From Eubacteriales bacterium (GTDB lineage: Bacteria > Bacillota_A > Clostridia > Saccharofermentanales > DTU023): a stretch of DNA of 64,000 bases. The notes under the pieces are model-generated. The model made no database searches, had not been told where the DNA came from, and saw only the letters and a list, made by a program, of their open reading frames with translations. This document shows positions 17,109-27,002 of this stretch, piece after piece (position 1 is the first letter of the stretch; the number at the start of each line of letters is the position of its first letter). Position numbers and translations under genes: made by a program. The stretch covers positions 3,657 to 67,656 of the forward strand of contig JAUNLO010000004.1 of the NCBI GenBank assembly GCA_030532185.1. The letters run 5' to 3'.

Positions 17109-17597
17109 ATGAATAAAGCAATTTTAATGGGGAGACTGACTAAGAATCCCGAACTTCGTACAACTTCAAATAATATCTCTGTCTGCTCCTTCACCGTAGC
17201 TGTAGACCGCCGTTTTAAGAATTCTCAGGGAGAGCGGGAAGCCGACTTTATCCCTGTGGTTTGTTGGCGGCAAACTGCGGATTTTGTGGCTCGTTACTTT
17301 CAGAAAGGCCAAAGAATTGCCTTGGTAGGATCTATTCAAGTGCGCAGCTGGGATGATGATAATGGCAAACGCAACTGGATGACTGAAGTGGTCGCCGATG
17401 AAGTGTATTTTGCCGATTCTAAATCTGATAATGCTGGCGACTATGGCTCTAGCAGTCGTTCCTCCAAGCAAGCTTCTGCTTATAATCGTCCCGCAGCTGC
17501 AGGGTCTGATGCTGCTAAAGCGGATCCTATCCCTGAAGGTGACGGCTTCCTGCCTTTTGAGGACGATAGCGAGGGCTTCCTGCCTTTCGATCTCTAA
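17109..17597 (+). CDS. ssb: single-stranded DNA-binding protein
   Basis: Single-stranded DNA-binding protein of 162 residues. The OB fold (1-105) starts MNKAILMGRLTKNPELRTT and has FIPVVCWRQTADFVARYF and GKRNWMTEVVADEV. A flexible Ser/Ala-rich linker follows. The acidic partner-binding tail is unusual: GFLPF occurs twice (GDGFLPFEDDSEGFLPFDL), and the protein ends PFDL rather than PF. ATG 17109 with AAAGGAAAG upstream; an upstream in-frame TTG is disfavoured because it adds non-family residues. In the standard operon between rpsF and rpsR. Confidence 0.95.
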   Translation: MNKAILMGRLTKNPELRTTSNNISVCSFTVAVDRRFKNSQGEREADFIPVVCWRQTADFVARYFQKGQRIALVGSIQVRSWDDDNGKRNWMTEVVADEVYFADSKSDNAGDYGSSSRSSKQASAYNRPAAAGSDAAKADPIPEGDGFLPFEDDSEGFLPFDL

Positions 17598-17644
17598 ATT
17601 TGATGATTTGTTTGATATGTTTGATTTGATGAAAGGAGAGCCAA

Positions 17645-17905
17645 ATGGCTAATAATAAACGTGGCGACCGTGGGGGTAACCGGTCTTTCCGCCCCCGCCG
17701 CGGCAGAAGGAAAGTTTGCCTGTTCTGCGCCGAACATAAAGACCAAGTAGACTACAAGGATGTTGCTACCTTACAGAAGTTTGTAGCAGAATCCGGAAAA
17801 ATTTTACCCCGCCGCACCACTGGGGCTTGCGCTAAGCACCAAAGAGCGGTAACTACGGCCATCAAGAGGGCTAGACAAGTCGCCCTCCTGCCTTATTCTG
17901 AATAA
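17645..17905 (+). CDS. rpsR: 30S ribosomal protein S18
   Basis: Ribosomal protein S18 of 86 residues, with a basic N-terminal tail, then KVCLFCAEH (a CxxC pair, the cysteine-containing form), [29 protein letters not shown] and the usual end [12 protein letters not shown] with GAAAGGAGAGCCAA upstream. Third gene of the operon; partner of S6. Confidence 0.96.
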   Translation: MANNKRGDRGGNRSFRPRRGRRKVCLFCAEHKDQVDYKDVATLQKFVAESGKILPRRTTGACAKHQRAVTTAIKRARQVALLPYSE

Positions 17906-17919
17906 GGAGGCCTGACCCT

Positions 17920-18369
17920 ATGAAAATTTTACTTTTAGAAGATGTGGCTAAATTAGGTAAAGCCGGCGATCTCGTTGAGGTTAAAGCCGGTTATGCCAAC
18001 AACTACCTCATTCCCCAAGGCCTGGCTTCTGCAGCCACCAGGGCCAATATGAATGAGGTGAAAGCCAAGCAAAAAGCTGCTATTGCCAGAGCTCAACGCC
18101 TCTTAGAAGAAGCGGAAGCTACCGGTAAACGTCTGCAGGGCAAGATCATCAGCATCGGAGTTAAAGCCGGTGAGGGTGGCCGTATTTATGGTACGGTAAC
18201 TAACCAAGACGTGGCAGACCAGCTAGCCAGCCAGGATATTATGGTAGATAAGCGTAATATCCAGATTGCTGACAATATCAAAGAACTCGGCCAATATGAG
18301 GCCACTGTCCGTCTGCACTCCGAAGTCACCGTGCCTTTCACCCTCGAGTTGAAGGCTCTGGAAGACTAA
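17920..18369 (+). CDS. rplI: 50S ribosomal protein L9
   Basis: Ribosomal protein L9 of 149 residues. The N-terminal rRNA-binding domain is MKILLLEDVAKLGKAGDLVEV and GYANNYLIPQGLA. A long connecting helix (about 40-75) leads to the C-terminal domain with GEGGRIYGTVTNQDVADQL. ATG with AAGGAGGCCTGACCCT upstream. The stop overlaps the dnaB start by one base (TAATG), indicating coupled translation. Confidence 0.96.
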   Translation: MKILLLEDVAKLGKAGDLVEVKAGYANNYLIPQGLASAATRANMNEVKAKQKAAIARAQRLLEEAEATGKRLQGKIISIGVKAGEGGRIYGTVTNQDVADQLASQDIMVDKRNIQIADNIKELGQYEATVRLHSEVTVPFTLELKALED

Positions 18370-19769
18370 TGGCGGCAGTTGGAAATCACGCAGAACGTGA
18401 GCCTAACAGTCTGGAAGCAGAACAAGCTGTCTTAGGCTCTATTCTGCTGGACAACAAAAACCTCCACCATGCCATGTCCCGGCTTAAGGTGGAGGATTTT
18501 TATTACCCTAACCACCAAAATATTTACGAGTCCATTCTCCGTGTCCAAGAAAAGAACGCCCCTATTGACTTGATTTCTCTGGTAGAAGATCTTTCTACCC
18601 GGAAACTGCTGGACCGAGTGGGGGGAGTCCAAGTCCTGAGTGACCTCTCTAACTTTGTTTCTCCCCACAATGCTGAGTACTACATTGATATAGTGGCAGA
18701 AAAGTCCCGCCTTCGCCGTTTTATCAAAACTTTTAAGGAGTTGCAGGGGCTAGCTTACGGGGAAGAAGCGGCTACGGATGACTTAATCTCCCTAGCAGCC
18801 AAGCGCCTGCAAGAGATTAGGGAGGGAGCCGGCGACGCTAGCTTCAGCCTAGTGGGTGAGGTTATTTTTGCCCGCTACAATGAGCTCTATAAGATGTTCA
18901 AGGAAGCCAAGGTCCCCCTCCAGCACACAGGCTATCCTAGCTTGGACCAAAAAATCGGGGGCTTACGTAAGGGCTCTCTCATTATCCTGGCTGCTCGGCC
19001 TGGTATGGGTAAGTCGGCTTTTGCCTTCAATATTGCCCAAAGGGTGGCTTCCAGCTATGCAGTGCCCACGGCCATTTTTTCCTTAGAAATGTCTAAGGAG
19101 GAAGTGTCCACTCGCTTCCTGTCTACCTACGCTACCTTGGATTCCAGTAAGGTCAACTCTGCCCAGCTCAGCGCGGATGAATGGGAGAGCTTGGCCAAAT
19201 CTTCCTCGGAGTTTTACGGAACCCCCATTTACATCAATGACCGTTCCGGCATTGGACCCCAAGAGATGCTGGCTCGCTGCCGTGAACTCAAACTCAAGGA
19301 ACCTAACTTAGGCTTGGTCATCGTGGACTATCTCCAGCTCATGAACTCCGACCGCCGCCGCCAGGACAATCGTCAGCAAGAGATTTCGGATATCTCACGT
19401 TCTCTGAAGATTATGGCCCGCGAATTGGACTGTCCCGTCATTGCCCTATCCCAGCTCAGCCGCAGCTGTGAGGCGCGCTCCAACAAGCGGCCTATGCTGT
19501 CTGATCTGCGTGATTCTGGGGCTATTGAGCAGGATGCGGACGTGGTTCTCTTCCTCTACCGTGATGACTACTATGCAGCCCTGGAGGGTAGGGAAGCTGA
19601 GACTATGCCGCAAGCTGCGGACCAACCTGCCTCCTTTGTAGCCGAACTAATTGTGGCCAAAAACCGCCACGGGGAAACGGGATCCATAGAATTAGGTTGG
19701 CGCCCGGAAGTTACCCTCTTCTACGAATTGGATAAAAGGCTCAAAGGCTTGGAGGCACCTCCTTTTTAA
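18369..19769 (+). CDS. dnaB: replicative DNA helicase DnaB
   Basis: Hexameric 5'-3' replication fork helicase of 466 residues (called dnaC in Bacillus). The N-terminal collar domain (about 10-115) has EAEQAVLGSILLD. The RecA-like domain has Walker A AARPGMGKSAFAF (about 208-220), FSLEMSKEE, Walker B LVIVDYLQLM, and the H4 region ALSQLSRSCEARSNKRPMLS with LRDSGAIEQDAD. Overlaps rplI and tilS by one base each. Confidence 0.96.
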   Translation: MAAVGNHAEREPNSLEAEQAVLGSILLDNKNLHHAMSRLKVEDFYYPNHQNIYESILRVQEKNAPIDLISLVEDLSTRKLLDRVGGVQVLSDLSNFVSPHNAEYYIDIVAEKSRLRRFIKTFKELQGLAYGEEAATDDLISLAAKRLQEIREGAGDASFSLVGEVIFARYNELYKMFKEAKVPLQHTGYPSLDQKIGGLRKGSLIILAARPGMGKSAFAFNIAQRVASSYAVPTAIFSLEMSKEEVSTRFLSTYATLDSSKVNSAQLSADEWESLAKSSSEFYGTPIYINDRSGIGPQEMLARCRELKLKEPNLGLVIVDYLQLMNSDRRRQDNRQQEISDISRSLKIMARELDCPVIALSQLSRSCEARSNKRPMLSDLRDSGAIEQDADVVLFLYRDDYYAALEGREAETMPQAADQPASFVAELIVAKNRHGETGSIELGWRPEVTLFYELDKRLKGLEAPPF

Positions 19770-20800
19770 TGACTTGGCCGGATTTTCAGGAGCAAAGTGG
19801 ACTCTTTCGAGATTTAAGACAGCAGTTGAGGTCTCAACTAAGTTTGAGCCCGGGCTCGTTTTTTCTCCTTGGCATTTCGGGTGGGCCGGATTCTATGTTC
19901 CTGGCCTACTTTTTTCTTTGGCTGAGAGCTCGTGAGGGCTGCCAGGTGGCCCTGGCCCACTTCAACCATCAACTGAGGCCGGCTGCGGACCAAGTAGAAA
20001 GTCAGGGTTTAGCAGACTTTGCTGCCCGCTGGCAGCTACCCTTCTATACAGGATTAGAGGATGTGAAGGCTCTGGCAGACCAACGCCAGGCTGGCCTAGA
20101 AGAGGCGGCCCGAACAGCCCGTCATCACTTTTTTGACCAGACCTTGGCTAACTTAAACAAGGGAAAAACTAGCCACCAGCCTCTCTTGGCCCTAGGCCAC
20201 AATCAGGACGACTTGGTGGAAACACTGCTCATAAACCTAGGCCGGGGCAGTGGACTGGCGGGTTTGACTTCCCTGCCCTATTTTGATGGTCGTATTGTAA
20301 GACCACTGCTCAGTCTACCCAGCCAGGAAATTCGGGACTTCCTGGACCGGAGGGGACTCTCTTACTATACCGACGAGTCCAATGATCAGGACATATATCT
20401 GCGCAACCGAATCCGACACGCCGTGCTGCCAGCCTGGCGAGAGGCCCTGGGTTACGACCCCGGTCCTCAGCTTTTCAAGTTGACGGAAAGTCTCAGAGCC
20501 GAACGTGAGGCCCTGGCCACGGTTACGCAGCAGGCTTTGGCTAGCTGCCGCTTGGCAGGGGCTAATCAGCTAAATCTCAAGGCCTTGCTGACCTGGCCCT
20601 CAGGTCTACATTTCCGTATTTTGCAAAGCTTTTTGCAAGACTTTTTGCCGGATCAAAACTTTAGCCTCACTCAGAAGCAATACGCGCAGATTTCGCAAAC
20701 TCTAGCTAGTTTACCGGCCCAGGCCAGCTTCCATCTAGGTCAGGGCCTGCTTTTGCACATTAAGGGTTACTTGGGCCAGGTAACATTGGTGAAAAAATAA
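19769..20800 (+). CDS. tilS: tRNA(Ile)-lysidine synthase
   Basis: Adds lysine to C34 of the minor tRNA-Ile(CAU) so that it reads AUA. At 343 residues it has the PP-loop ATPase motif GISGGPDSMF (about 35-44), FNHQLR, the family motif ALGHNQDDLVETLLINL, and ESNDQDIYLRNRIRH. It is on the short side, with the C-terminal substrate-binding part reduced. ATG overlaps the dnaB stop by one base. tilS-hpt-ftsH is the classic Bacillota order. Confidence 0.94.
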   Translation: MTWPDFQEQSGLFRDLRQQLRSQLSLSPGSFFLLGISGGPDSMFLAYFFLWLRAREGCQVALAHFNHQLRPAADQVESQGLADFAARWQLPFYTGLEDVKALADQRQAGLEEAARTARHHFFDQTLANLNKGKTSHQPLLALGHNQDDLVETLLINLGRGSGLAGLTSLPYFDGRIVRPLLSLPSQEIRDFLDRRGLSYYTDESNDQDIYLRNRIRHAVLPAWREALGYDPGPQLFKLTESLRAEREALATVTQQALASCRLAGANQLNLKALLTWPSGLHFRILQSFLQDFLPDQNFSLTQKQYAQISQTLASLPAQASFHLGQGLLLHIKGYLGQVTLVKK

Positions 20801-20840
20801 AAAATACAGAGGCTGAATAGTGGTAGAGCCCTACCTAGCT

Positions 20841-20849
20841 TGCTATAAT
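20841..20849 (+). promoter_or_regulatory. extended -10 promoter of hpt-ftsH
   Basis: TGC followed by perfect TATAAT (20844-20849), 27 bases before the hpt start. The -35 is weak, as expected for an extended -10. Confidence 0.65.
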
Positions 20850-20876
20850 GAGCTTCGTTAAAGGTGGTACATACTT

Positions 20877-21422
20877 ATGAGTAAATATATTGCAGAAACC
20901 TTAATTACTGAGTCAGAAATTCAGGCCATGGTAGAAAAGCTAGGTGCCCAAATTAATCGGGATTACCAAGGTAAAAACGTGGTGATTATCGGTGTCTTAC
21001 GGGGCTCAGTAGTCTTTATGGCCGACCTTATACGGCAATTAAACCTCCCCGTAGAAATTGATTTTATCTCTGTGTCTTCTTATCAAGGTACCAAGTCCAC
21101 CGGTGTGGTAAAAATTGTCAAGGATACTGACCATGATGTGACAGGTAAACATGTAATTTTGGTAGAAGATATTGTGGATACCGGACTCACCCTCAAATAT
21201 CTGCGCGAACTTTTTAGTGACCGTAAGCCTGCTAGTCTGCGGGTTTGTTCGGCCTTTGATAAGCCTAGCTGCCGTAAGGTAGAAGTAGAAGTAGAGTATA
21301 TTGGTCAAGCCATTCCCAATGCTTTTGTTGTGGGCTATGGCTTAGATTATCAGCAGCTCTATCGCAACCTGCCTTATCTGGCTGTCTTGGGTGAAGATGG
21401 CAAGGAGGACCAGGATGAATAA
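20877..21422 (+). CDS. hpt: hypoxanthine phosphoribosyltransferase
   Basis: Purine salvage enzyme of 181 residues that converts hypoxanthine or guanine with PRPP to IMP or GMP. The PRPP-binding motif [14 protein letters not shown] is clear, together with [23 protein letters not shown] and a C-terminal [21 protein letters not shown] start with AAAGGTGG upstream. Its 3' end overlaps ftsH by eight bases. Confidence 0.95.
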   Translation: MSKYIAETLITESEIQAMVEKLGAQINRDYQGKNVVIIGVLRGSVVFMADLIRQLNLPVEIDFISVSSYQGTKSTGVVKIVKDTDHDVTGKHVILVEDIVDTGLTLKYLRELFSDRKPASLRVCSAFDKPSCRKVEVEVEYIGQAIPNAFVVGYGLDYQQLYRNLPYLAVLGEDGKEDQDE

Positions 21423-23400
21423 TTCCAGACCAAGAAATGGCCTGTCTTTTTATATCGTATTAATTGTAGCTATCTTGCTCTCGTCTATGTTTATGACTAG
21501 GCTGAATCAGCCTGATCAGAGACTGCTTTCTTCCATAGAAGCAGATATCCTCGAGGGCAGGGTGAAATCCGTGGTCATTAATGGCAACGAATTACAAGTT
21601 GTCATGCGTACGGACCGCAACCAGGCCCCGGTGACTTACAATAAGACAGTTTCTCCCCTCATGGTGTCCCAGTACCACCGCATGCTGCAGTCTGCTCTGA
21701 GTGAGGGCAAAATTGAATCTTTTGACTATAGTCAACCGACCGACCTGTCGGGTATGTTTAATATCATTCTCCTGGTCCTCATGATTGGGTCCATGGTTTT
21801 CTTTGTCTATATTTCATTCGCCAGCCGTAGCCAAGATGGCCGCTCAGCTATGAATTTTGGTCGTTCGCGGGCTAAGAAGTCCAATCCCCAAGATAATAAG
21901 GTCTCTTTCGACGATGTGGCAGGAGCGGATGAAGAGAAAGAAGAACTACAGGAAGTAGTTGACTTCCTCAAAAATCCCAAAAAATATACTGCCCTGGGTG
22001 CCAAGATTCCTTCGGGTATCCTCTTAGTGGGCCCTCCCGGTACCGGTAAAACCCTCCTAGCCCGAGCCGTGGCAGGGGAGGCCGGGGTACCCTTCTTTAC
22101 CATCTCTGGTTCCGATTTCGTAGAAATGTTTGTAGGTGTAGGTGCCTCACGGGTGCGTGATCTCTTTAACGATGCAAAAAAGCAGGTCCCTTGTATTATC
22201 TTCATCGACGAAATTGATGCTGTGGGTCGTCACCGGGGTGCCGGTTTGGGGGGTGGACACGATGAGCGTGAACAAACCCTTAACCAGCTGCTGGTAGAGA
22301 TGGATGGTTTCGGACCCAATGAGGGTATTATCGTGATGGCGGCTACAAACCGCCCTGACATCTTAGACCCTGCTCTCTTGCGTCCGGGTCGCTTCGACCG
22401 CCGTATCACTGTTAACCGCCCTGATGTTAAAGGCCGCTTTGAAATACTCAAGGTCCATGCCAAGGGTAAGCCCCTGGCGGACAAGGTTAACCTAGAGGAT
22501 ATTGCCAGGATTACCCCGGGCTATACAGGTGCTGACTTAGAAAACCTCCTCAATGAGGCTGCCCTCCTGGCTGCCCGCAAGGGAGCCAAGATAATTACCT
22601 ACTCTGATATCTCAGAGGCCGTTTTCAAGATTGCCTTAGGTCCTGAGAAGAAATCGCGCGTTATGTCCGAGGAAGAAAAGAACCTTACAGCCTACCATGA
22701 GGCCGGTCATGCCATTGTCTCCCGGCAGATTTCTGACCGTCAGCAGGTAGAGCGGGTTTCTATTATCCCTGCTGGTCCTGCGGGAGGCTACACTGCTTAC
22801 AAACCTCACGAGGACATTTCTTTTGAGACCAAGCAAAATCTCTACAAGAACATCATGATTGGCCTCGGTGGTCGTGCTGCAGAAGAACTTACCCAGCCCG
22901 ATATTAGTACCGGAGCCTCTGATGACCTGCAAAAGTGTAATGCTACCGCTCGCGAAATGGTGTCTAAGTACGGTATGACGGACCGTCTAGGCCTCTTTGT
23001 CACCCAGGATGATGGTGAAGTTTTTGTGGGTATGGACTATGGTCATACTAAAAAATATTCAGACCAAACCGCTGCCGCCATTGACGAAGAAGTAACCCGT
23101 ATCTTAGGACAAGCTTATCAGGATACTCTAGACCTGCTCAAACGGGAAGAGCATCTCCTCCACAAGCTGGCTGAAGCCCTCCTCACTTCAGAGAAAATTG
23201 AAGGCCCCGAATTCGAGAGAATTTACCAAGAGTACGCCCAGAACTACAAGGCGCCTAAGGGTGGGGAAGACCGTATCTTTATCTCTGAGCTGGCGGAATT
23301 AGATACAGAACATTCTGCTTCTGTAAGGGAAGACCAGGAGTTAGAAGGGCAAGAAAGTAAACAGGAAGCAAGTCAGAAAGTTAGCCAAGAGGAAGATTAG
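21415..23400 (+). CDS. ftsH: ATP-dependent zinc metalloprotease FtsH
   Basis: Membrane-anchored AAA+ protease of 661 residues that degrades damaged membrane and regulatory proteins. TM1 is at residues 10-27, followed by an extracytoplasmic domain, then TM2 at about 113-133. Walker [14 protein letters not shown] begins near 206, Walker B is [11 protein letters not shown], and the second region of homology is [20 protein letters not shown]. The zinc motif HEAGH is at about 428-432. A charged Glu/Gln-rich C-terminal tail of about 60 residues follows. ATG 21415 is chosen because CAAGGAGGA lies six bases upstream; the upstream in-frame GTG would add eight residues before that site. Confidence 0.96.
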   Translation: MNNSRPRNGLSFYIVLIVAILLSSMFMTRLNQPDQRLLSSIEADILEGRVKSVVINGNELQVVMRTDRNQAPVTYNKTVSPLMVSQYHRMLQSALSEGKIESFDYSQPTDLSGMFNIILLVLMIGSMVFFVYISFASRSQDGRSAMNFGRSRAKKSNPQDNKVSFDDVAGADEEKEELQEVVDFLKNPKKYTALGAKIPSGILLVGPPGTGKTLLARAVAGEAGVPFFTISGSDFVEMFVGVGASRVRDLFNDAKKQVPCIIFIDEIDAVGRHRGAGLGGGHDEREQTLNQLLVEMDGFGPNEGIIVMAATNRPDILDPALLRPGRFDRRITVNRPDVKGRFEILKVHAKGKPLADKVNLEDIARITPGYTGADLENLLNEAALLAARKGAKIITYSDISEAVFKIALGPEKKSRVMSEEEKNLTAYHEAGHAIVSRQISDRQQVERVSIIPAGPAGGYTAYKPHEDISFETKQNLYKNIMIGLGGRAAEELTQPDISTGASDDLQKCNATAREMVSKYGMTDRLGLFVTQDDGEVFVGMDYGHTKKYSDQTAAAIDEEVTRILGQAYQDTLDLLKREEHLLHKLAEALLTSEKIEGPEFERIYQEYAQNYKAPKGGEDRIFISELAELDTEHSASVREDQELEGQESKQEASQKVSQEED

Positions 23401-23439
23401 ACTGACTTAAGTTACATAAGCTCATTTATATTTAGAATG

Positions 23440-23473
23440 TACCCGTCAAGCTTAAATTGGCGGGTATTTTTTG
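23440..23473 (+). terminator. terminator after ftsH
   Basis: TACCCGTCAA and TTGGCGGGTA form a 10-bp stem with one wobble, followed by six T. Confidence 0.85.
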
Positions 23474-23503
23474 TTCAATTTATTACATTGGAGATTTGGC
23501 GAT

Positions 23504-23560
23504 TTGTGCAAAAATTTTAATATCTAAAGCTTGAAATTGTGCACTATACAATGCTATACT
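23504..23560 (+). promoter_or_regulatory. promoter and paired TTGTGCA sites of opp cassette 1
   Basis: TTGAAA (23531-23536), 18-base spacer, TGC plus TATACT (23555-23560), an extended -10 promoter. TTGTGCA occurs at 23504-23510 (upstream of the -35) and at 23537-23543 (inside the spacer), 33 bases apart. The same layout is found before the second cassette at 31747-31804, which points to common control by one regulator. Confidence 0.7.
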
Positions 23561-23646
23561 GACCAGCAAACCCAAGGGTGCTTAACGTGAACAGCACTTT
23601 GCGTACTTGCTTCCCTTGAAGAATAAAAAATGGAGGATTCTAAAAC

Positions 23647-25830
23647 ATGAAGAAACTTTTGGCTAGTATGCTAGCTCTCGTCATGCTTTTCGGCATGCTT
23701 GCTCTGGCGGCTCCCGTACTTGCAGAAGAGGCAGAGTTGGAAGAACCCGAACAGATTATGACGGATGCTGACACCTTGGTTGTTGGAGCACCCGAACTTA
23801 ACGCTGACTACATCAACGGTTTCGGTAACTCATCCTATGACGTTTACATCAAATACCTGCTTGGCACCTATGGTGGTGAAGCTGGTTATGCTACCTACTT
23901 CTCTGATGAAGCTGGTCAGTTCATCTTGAACCCTACCGTAACAAGCAAGGAACCTGAGGTTACTGAGCATGAAGACGGCTCTAAAACCTACACCTTCTTC
24001 TTGGCCGAAGACCTAAAATGGAATGACGGCGAACCTGTTACAGCTCTCGACTATGTCTTCACCAATTTCTTCTTAGCTTCTCCTGAGTGGATGGCGCAAG
24101 GTGCTAACAACTCCATGACTGGTGAGGACTATGTGGGCTTTGATGCTTATCATGCCGGCGAAACGAGAGTATTTGAGGGTGTTAAGCTGATTGACGACTA
24201 CACCTTCTCTGTTACCCTGAAAGCCGATAAACTCCCTTACTTCTATGAAACCGCCATCGCGGCCTCTGTTCCCACGCCTATTCATCGTTATGCTCCTAGC
24301 CTGACGGTAGTAGATAATGAGTTGGTAGTTAAAGAAGGCTATGAAGTAACCGAAGAAGACAAGGCTTCCATCGTAGAAAATGCCGGCTATAAGGTAACTG
24401 AAGCCCAGGCAGCTCTGGATGAAGAACAAGCCTGGTGGGAAGACTATCAAGCCCAACAAGCTGAAGCAGCCGGTGAGGATGCTGAAGTTGAAGAAGGCGG
24501 CTTGCCCGGTATCCCTGCAGCTGACGTAGCTGACGAAGAAGACTATCTGGCTAAGCTGCAAAAGGCAGTTGATGATGCCCAGCAGTATGTGGCTGACCTG
24601 GAATCCGGTGCTATTGAGATGGATCCTCTGGAATCCCTCATGACGGAAGCTGCTTTAGATGTAGCTTATAACTTCCGCTTTAAGCCTGATGTCACCTGTG
24701 GACCCTACCAGTTTGTAGAATATGCCAACCGCATGGCTAAGGTTACCTTGAACCCTGAGCACAAGGGTGACCGCAATGGTAAGCTCCCCGTTATCAAGAA
24801 CATTATCGTTCAGACTGTTAACTCTGCCCTGGATATGGACTTCATTATTGCCGGTTACATCGACCTGGTACCTGGCTTTACCGAAGCTGCCAAGATTAAC
24901 AAGGGTAAAGATAATCCTGATAAAGTTGCTTTTACTAACTATCCTCGTAACGGTTACGGCCTGCTGGCCATCCGCAATGACTATAGCCCCACCCAATATC
25001 CTGGCGTACGGAAAGCTATTGCCTACTCCATCGACCGTGATGAATTTGTAACTACCATCTCTGGTGGTTATGGCCTCGTAGTTGACGGTTGCTTTGGTAT
25101 CGACCAATTTGAGTATGTGGATCGTGGTGAAGAGATTGAGTCGCATGAGGATTGGGTCCACTACACCCTTAACGCTGACCAGGCCAATGAAGCTCTAGAT
25201 ACTACACCTTACATCTTTGAAGCTGACGGTGTAACTCCTTGGGATCCCGCCAAAGCTCAAGACGCCTACGACAATGACAAGGAAAACTTTGACTATTGGC
25301 GTTACGATGAAAATGGTAATGAGTTACGGATTGTCCACTATGGTGCCACTGGTATTGAAACCACCAACTTGATTCAAGTTATGCTGCCGGATAACGCCAA
25401 GCGTGTGGGTATGAACTACATCGTAAACCCTGTAGACTTTGCCACCTTGCTGGATGTTTACTACGGTGATGCTCCGGAAGATACGACCAACGTGGCCTCT
25501 TGCTTCAATATGGGTACTGGCTTCGCTATTCCCGATGATAAATACTACTCCTACCATTCCTCTCAAATTGGGGTTGGTAGTAACAATGACCGTGTAAACA
25601 GCCCTGAACTGGATGAGATTATCGACACCATGCGTCGTGCTGACCCCACGGATGTTGATACCTGGGAAGATGGCTGGGTAAAATTCCAACTTTGGTACAA
25701 TGCCAATCTGCCTAATATCCCTCTGTATGCTAATGACTACCACACCTTCTTCACTGTACGTGTACAAGGTCATGATGCTACTCCCATGTGGGATTGGTAC
25801 AATGATATTTACGATATGTACCTAGAATAA
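23647..25830 (+). CDS. oligopeptide ABC transporter substrate-binding protein 1
   Basis: Extracytoplasmic solute-binding protein (SBP_bac_5/OppA type) of 727 residues. The signal peptide is MKKLLASMLALVMLFGML... with a likely cut after VLA (residue 26). There is no lipobox cysteine, which is odd for a Gram-positive SBP. Family motifs include LKWNDGEPVTALDYVFT, CGPYQFVEY and RKAIAYSIDRDEFV. An acidic helical insertion at about residues 232-335 (DNA 24340-24651) splits domain I. A typical OppA is about 540 residues. RBS TGGAGG. It heads an Opp cassette, with a hairpin separating it from the permease genes. The ligand is presumably peptides; this is inferred from family. Confidence 0.9.
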   Translation: MKKLLASMLALVMLFGMLALAAPVLAEEAELEEPEQIMTDADTLVVGAPELNADYINGFGNSSYDVYIKYLLGTYGGEAGYATYFSDEAGQFILNPTVTSKEPEVTEHEDGSKTYTFFLAEDLKWNDGEPVTALDYVFTNFFLASPEWMAQGANNSMTGEDYVGFDAYHAGETRVFEGVKLIDDYTFSVTLKADKLPYFYETAIAASVPTPIHRYAPSLTVVDNELVVKEGYEVTEEDKASIVENAGYKVTEAQAALDEEQAWWEDYQAQQAEAAGEDAEVEEGGLPGIPAADVADEEDYLAKLQKAVDDAQQYVADLESGAIEMDPLESLMTEAALDVAYNFRFKPDVTCGPYQFVEYANRMAKVTLNPEHKGDRNGKLPVIKNIIVQTVNSALDMDFIIAGYIDLVPGFTEAAKINKGKDNPDKVAFTNYPRNGYGLLAIRNDYSPTQYPGVRKAIAYSIDRDEFVTTISGGYGLVVDGCFGIDQFEYVDRGEEIESHEDWVHYTLNADQANEALDTTPYIFEADGVTPWDPAKAQDAYDNDKENFDYWRYDENGNELRIVHYGATGIETTNLIQVMLPDNAKRVGMNYIVNPVDFATLLDVYYGDAPEDTTNVASCFNMGTGFAIPDDKYYSYHSSQIGVGSNNDRVNSPELDEIIDTMRRADPTDVDTWEDGWVKFQLWYNANLPNIPLYANDYHTFFTVRVQGHDATPMWDWYNDIYDMYLE

Positions 25831-25889
25831 TTGCTGAATAGCTAAAATATTCAGTAAATTATAGTTTATTAACTTAATTTATGCTTAAA

Positions 25890-25928
25890 CCTTTTGGGGA
25901 GTGCTACGGCCTCCCCAAAAGGATTTTT
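25890..25928 (+). terminator. hairpin between SBP1 and the permease genes
   Basis: CCTTTTGGGGAG and CTCCCCAAAAGG form a perfect 12-bp stem around a nine-base loop, followed by ATTTTT. Because no good promoter is visible before the next gene, it probably acts as a partial terminator that leaves the SBP in excess over the membrane subunits. Confidence 0.8.
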
Positions 25929-26027
25929 AGGGAAAATGTATGTTTTCTCGCACTCATTAACTTCTTATACGTTCGATGAGTTATTTTTGTCAGTCTTGAC
26001 AGAGGTTACTACAGTTTAGGAGACAAG

Positions 26028-26993
26028 ATGTCAATATTAAAGTATATTTTGCGACGGTTTTTCAACTTGATCCCCGTCCTCATAATTATCTCTATTCTCC
26101 TCTTTGGCCTGTCTAAGCTTATGCCCGGCAATCCTGTGGACTTGATGATGCCCCAGTCCGGCTTTAAAAATGAGCAGCAAAAGATGGAAATGCGGGCTGC
26201 CATTGAGAAGAAGTATGGCTTTGATAAATCCATACCTGTCCAGTATATTAACTGGGTCTCGCGTATGTTTAATGGTGACTTAGGAGAATCTACGGTTTAT
26301 CGTAGGCCAGTTAAGGATTTGATTGCTGAGCCGCTGCGGAATACCCTGATTTTGAATATTGGTGTCACCTTGATTTCTTTCATCATATCTTTATTTATAG
26401 GGATACGAGCGGCGGTGCATAGGGGAGGGATATTTGATAAATTAACCCAGGTAATTTCTATCATTGGTATATCTTTACCAACTTTCTTTTTTGGACTTAC
26501 CTTGATATTCCTTCTGGCCTTAACTTGGCGAGTTTTACCTCCCGGCGGTATGCCCCGCAACCAAGTTTTCTCAGAATGGATTAAGTATCTAATCTTGCCC
26601 TCCTTGACTTTGATTTTGGGTTCCTTAGCCTCAACCTCCCGCTATGTGCGTAACTCCATGCTTGATTCTCTGAGTCAAGACTATGTACGTACAGCGCGTG
26701 CCAAGGGCTTATCTGAACGCAAGGTCATCTATTCTCATGCCTTCCGCAATGCTTTAATTCCTGTAGTTACTATTGTTGCTTGGTCCTTGACTGGCCTCCT
26801 AGGTGGTGCAGCAATTACGGAGCAGGTTTTTTCCTACAACGGGATTGGACGTTTTCTTATTAGCTCAGTAATTGCGCGTGACTACAACGTGGTCATGGCC
26901 TTGAATATGATGTATGCTGTCCTATCTGTCTTGGGTAACCTGCTTATGGACATAGGCTACTCTCTGGTAGATCCACGTGTGAGACTGGAATAG
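26028..26993 (+). CDS. oligopeptide ABC transporter permease 1 (OppB-like)
   Basis: Inner-membrane permease of 321 residues with six predicted TM segments, the normal size for OppB/DppB. N-terminal MSILKYILRRFFNLIPVLII is the family opening, GDLGESTVYRRPV lies in the first external loop, and the EAA loop that contacts the ATPase is DYVRTARAKGLSERKVIYSH followed by AFRNALIPVV. ATG with TTAGGAGAC upstream. Unlike its partner permease it carries no insertion. Confidence 0.93.
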   Translation: MSILKYILRRFFNLIPVLIIISILLFGLSKLMPGNPVDLMMPQSGFKNEQQKMEMRAAIEKKYGFDKSIPVQYINWVSRMFNGDLGESTVYRRPVKDLIAEPLRNTLILNIGVTLISFIISLFIGIRAAVHRGGIFDKLTQVISIIGISLPTFFFGLTLIFLLALTWRVLPPGGMPRNQVFSEWIKYLILPSLTLILGSLASTSRYVRNSMLDSLSQDYVRTARAKGLSERKVIYSHAFRNALIPVVTIVAWSLTGLLGGAAITEQVFSYNGIGRFLISSVIARDYNVVMALNMMYAVLSVLGNLLMDIGYSLVDPRVRLE

Positions 26994-27002
26994 GAGGCGG
27001 TT

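Noticed and set aside
25981..26027. TTGACA at 25996 as a promoter for oppB1
   Set aside because: A -10 at the usual distance would fall at about 26019, on the ribosome binding site, and no TATAAT-like sequence is there. Read-through from the SBP promoter is more likely.
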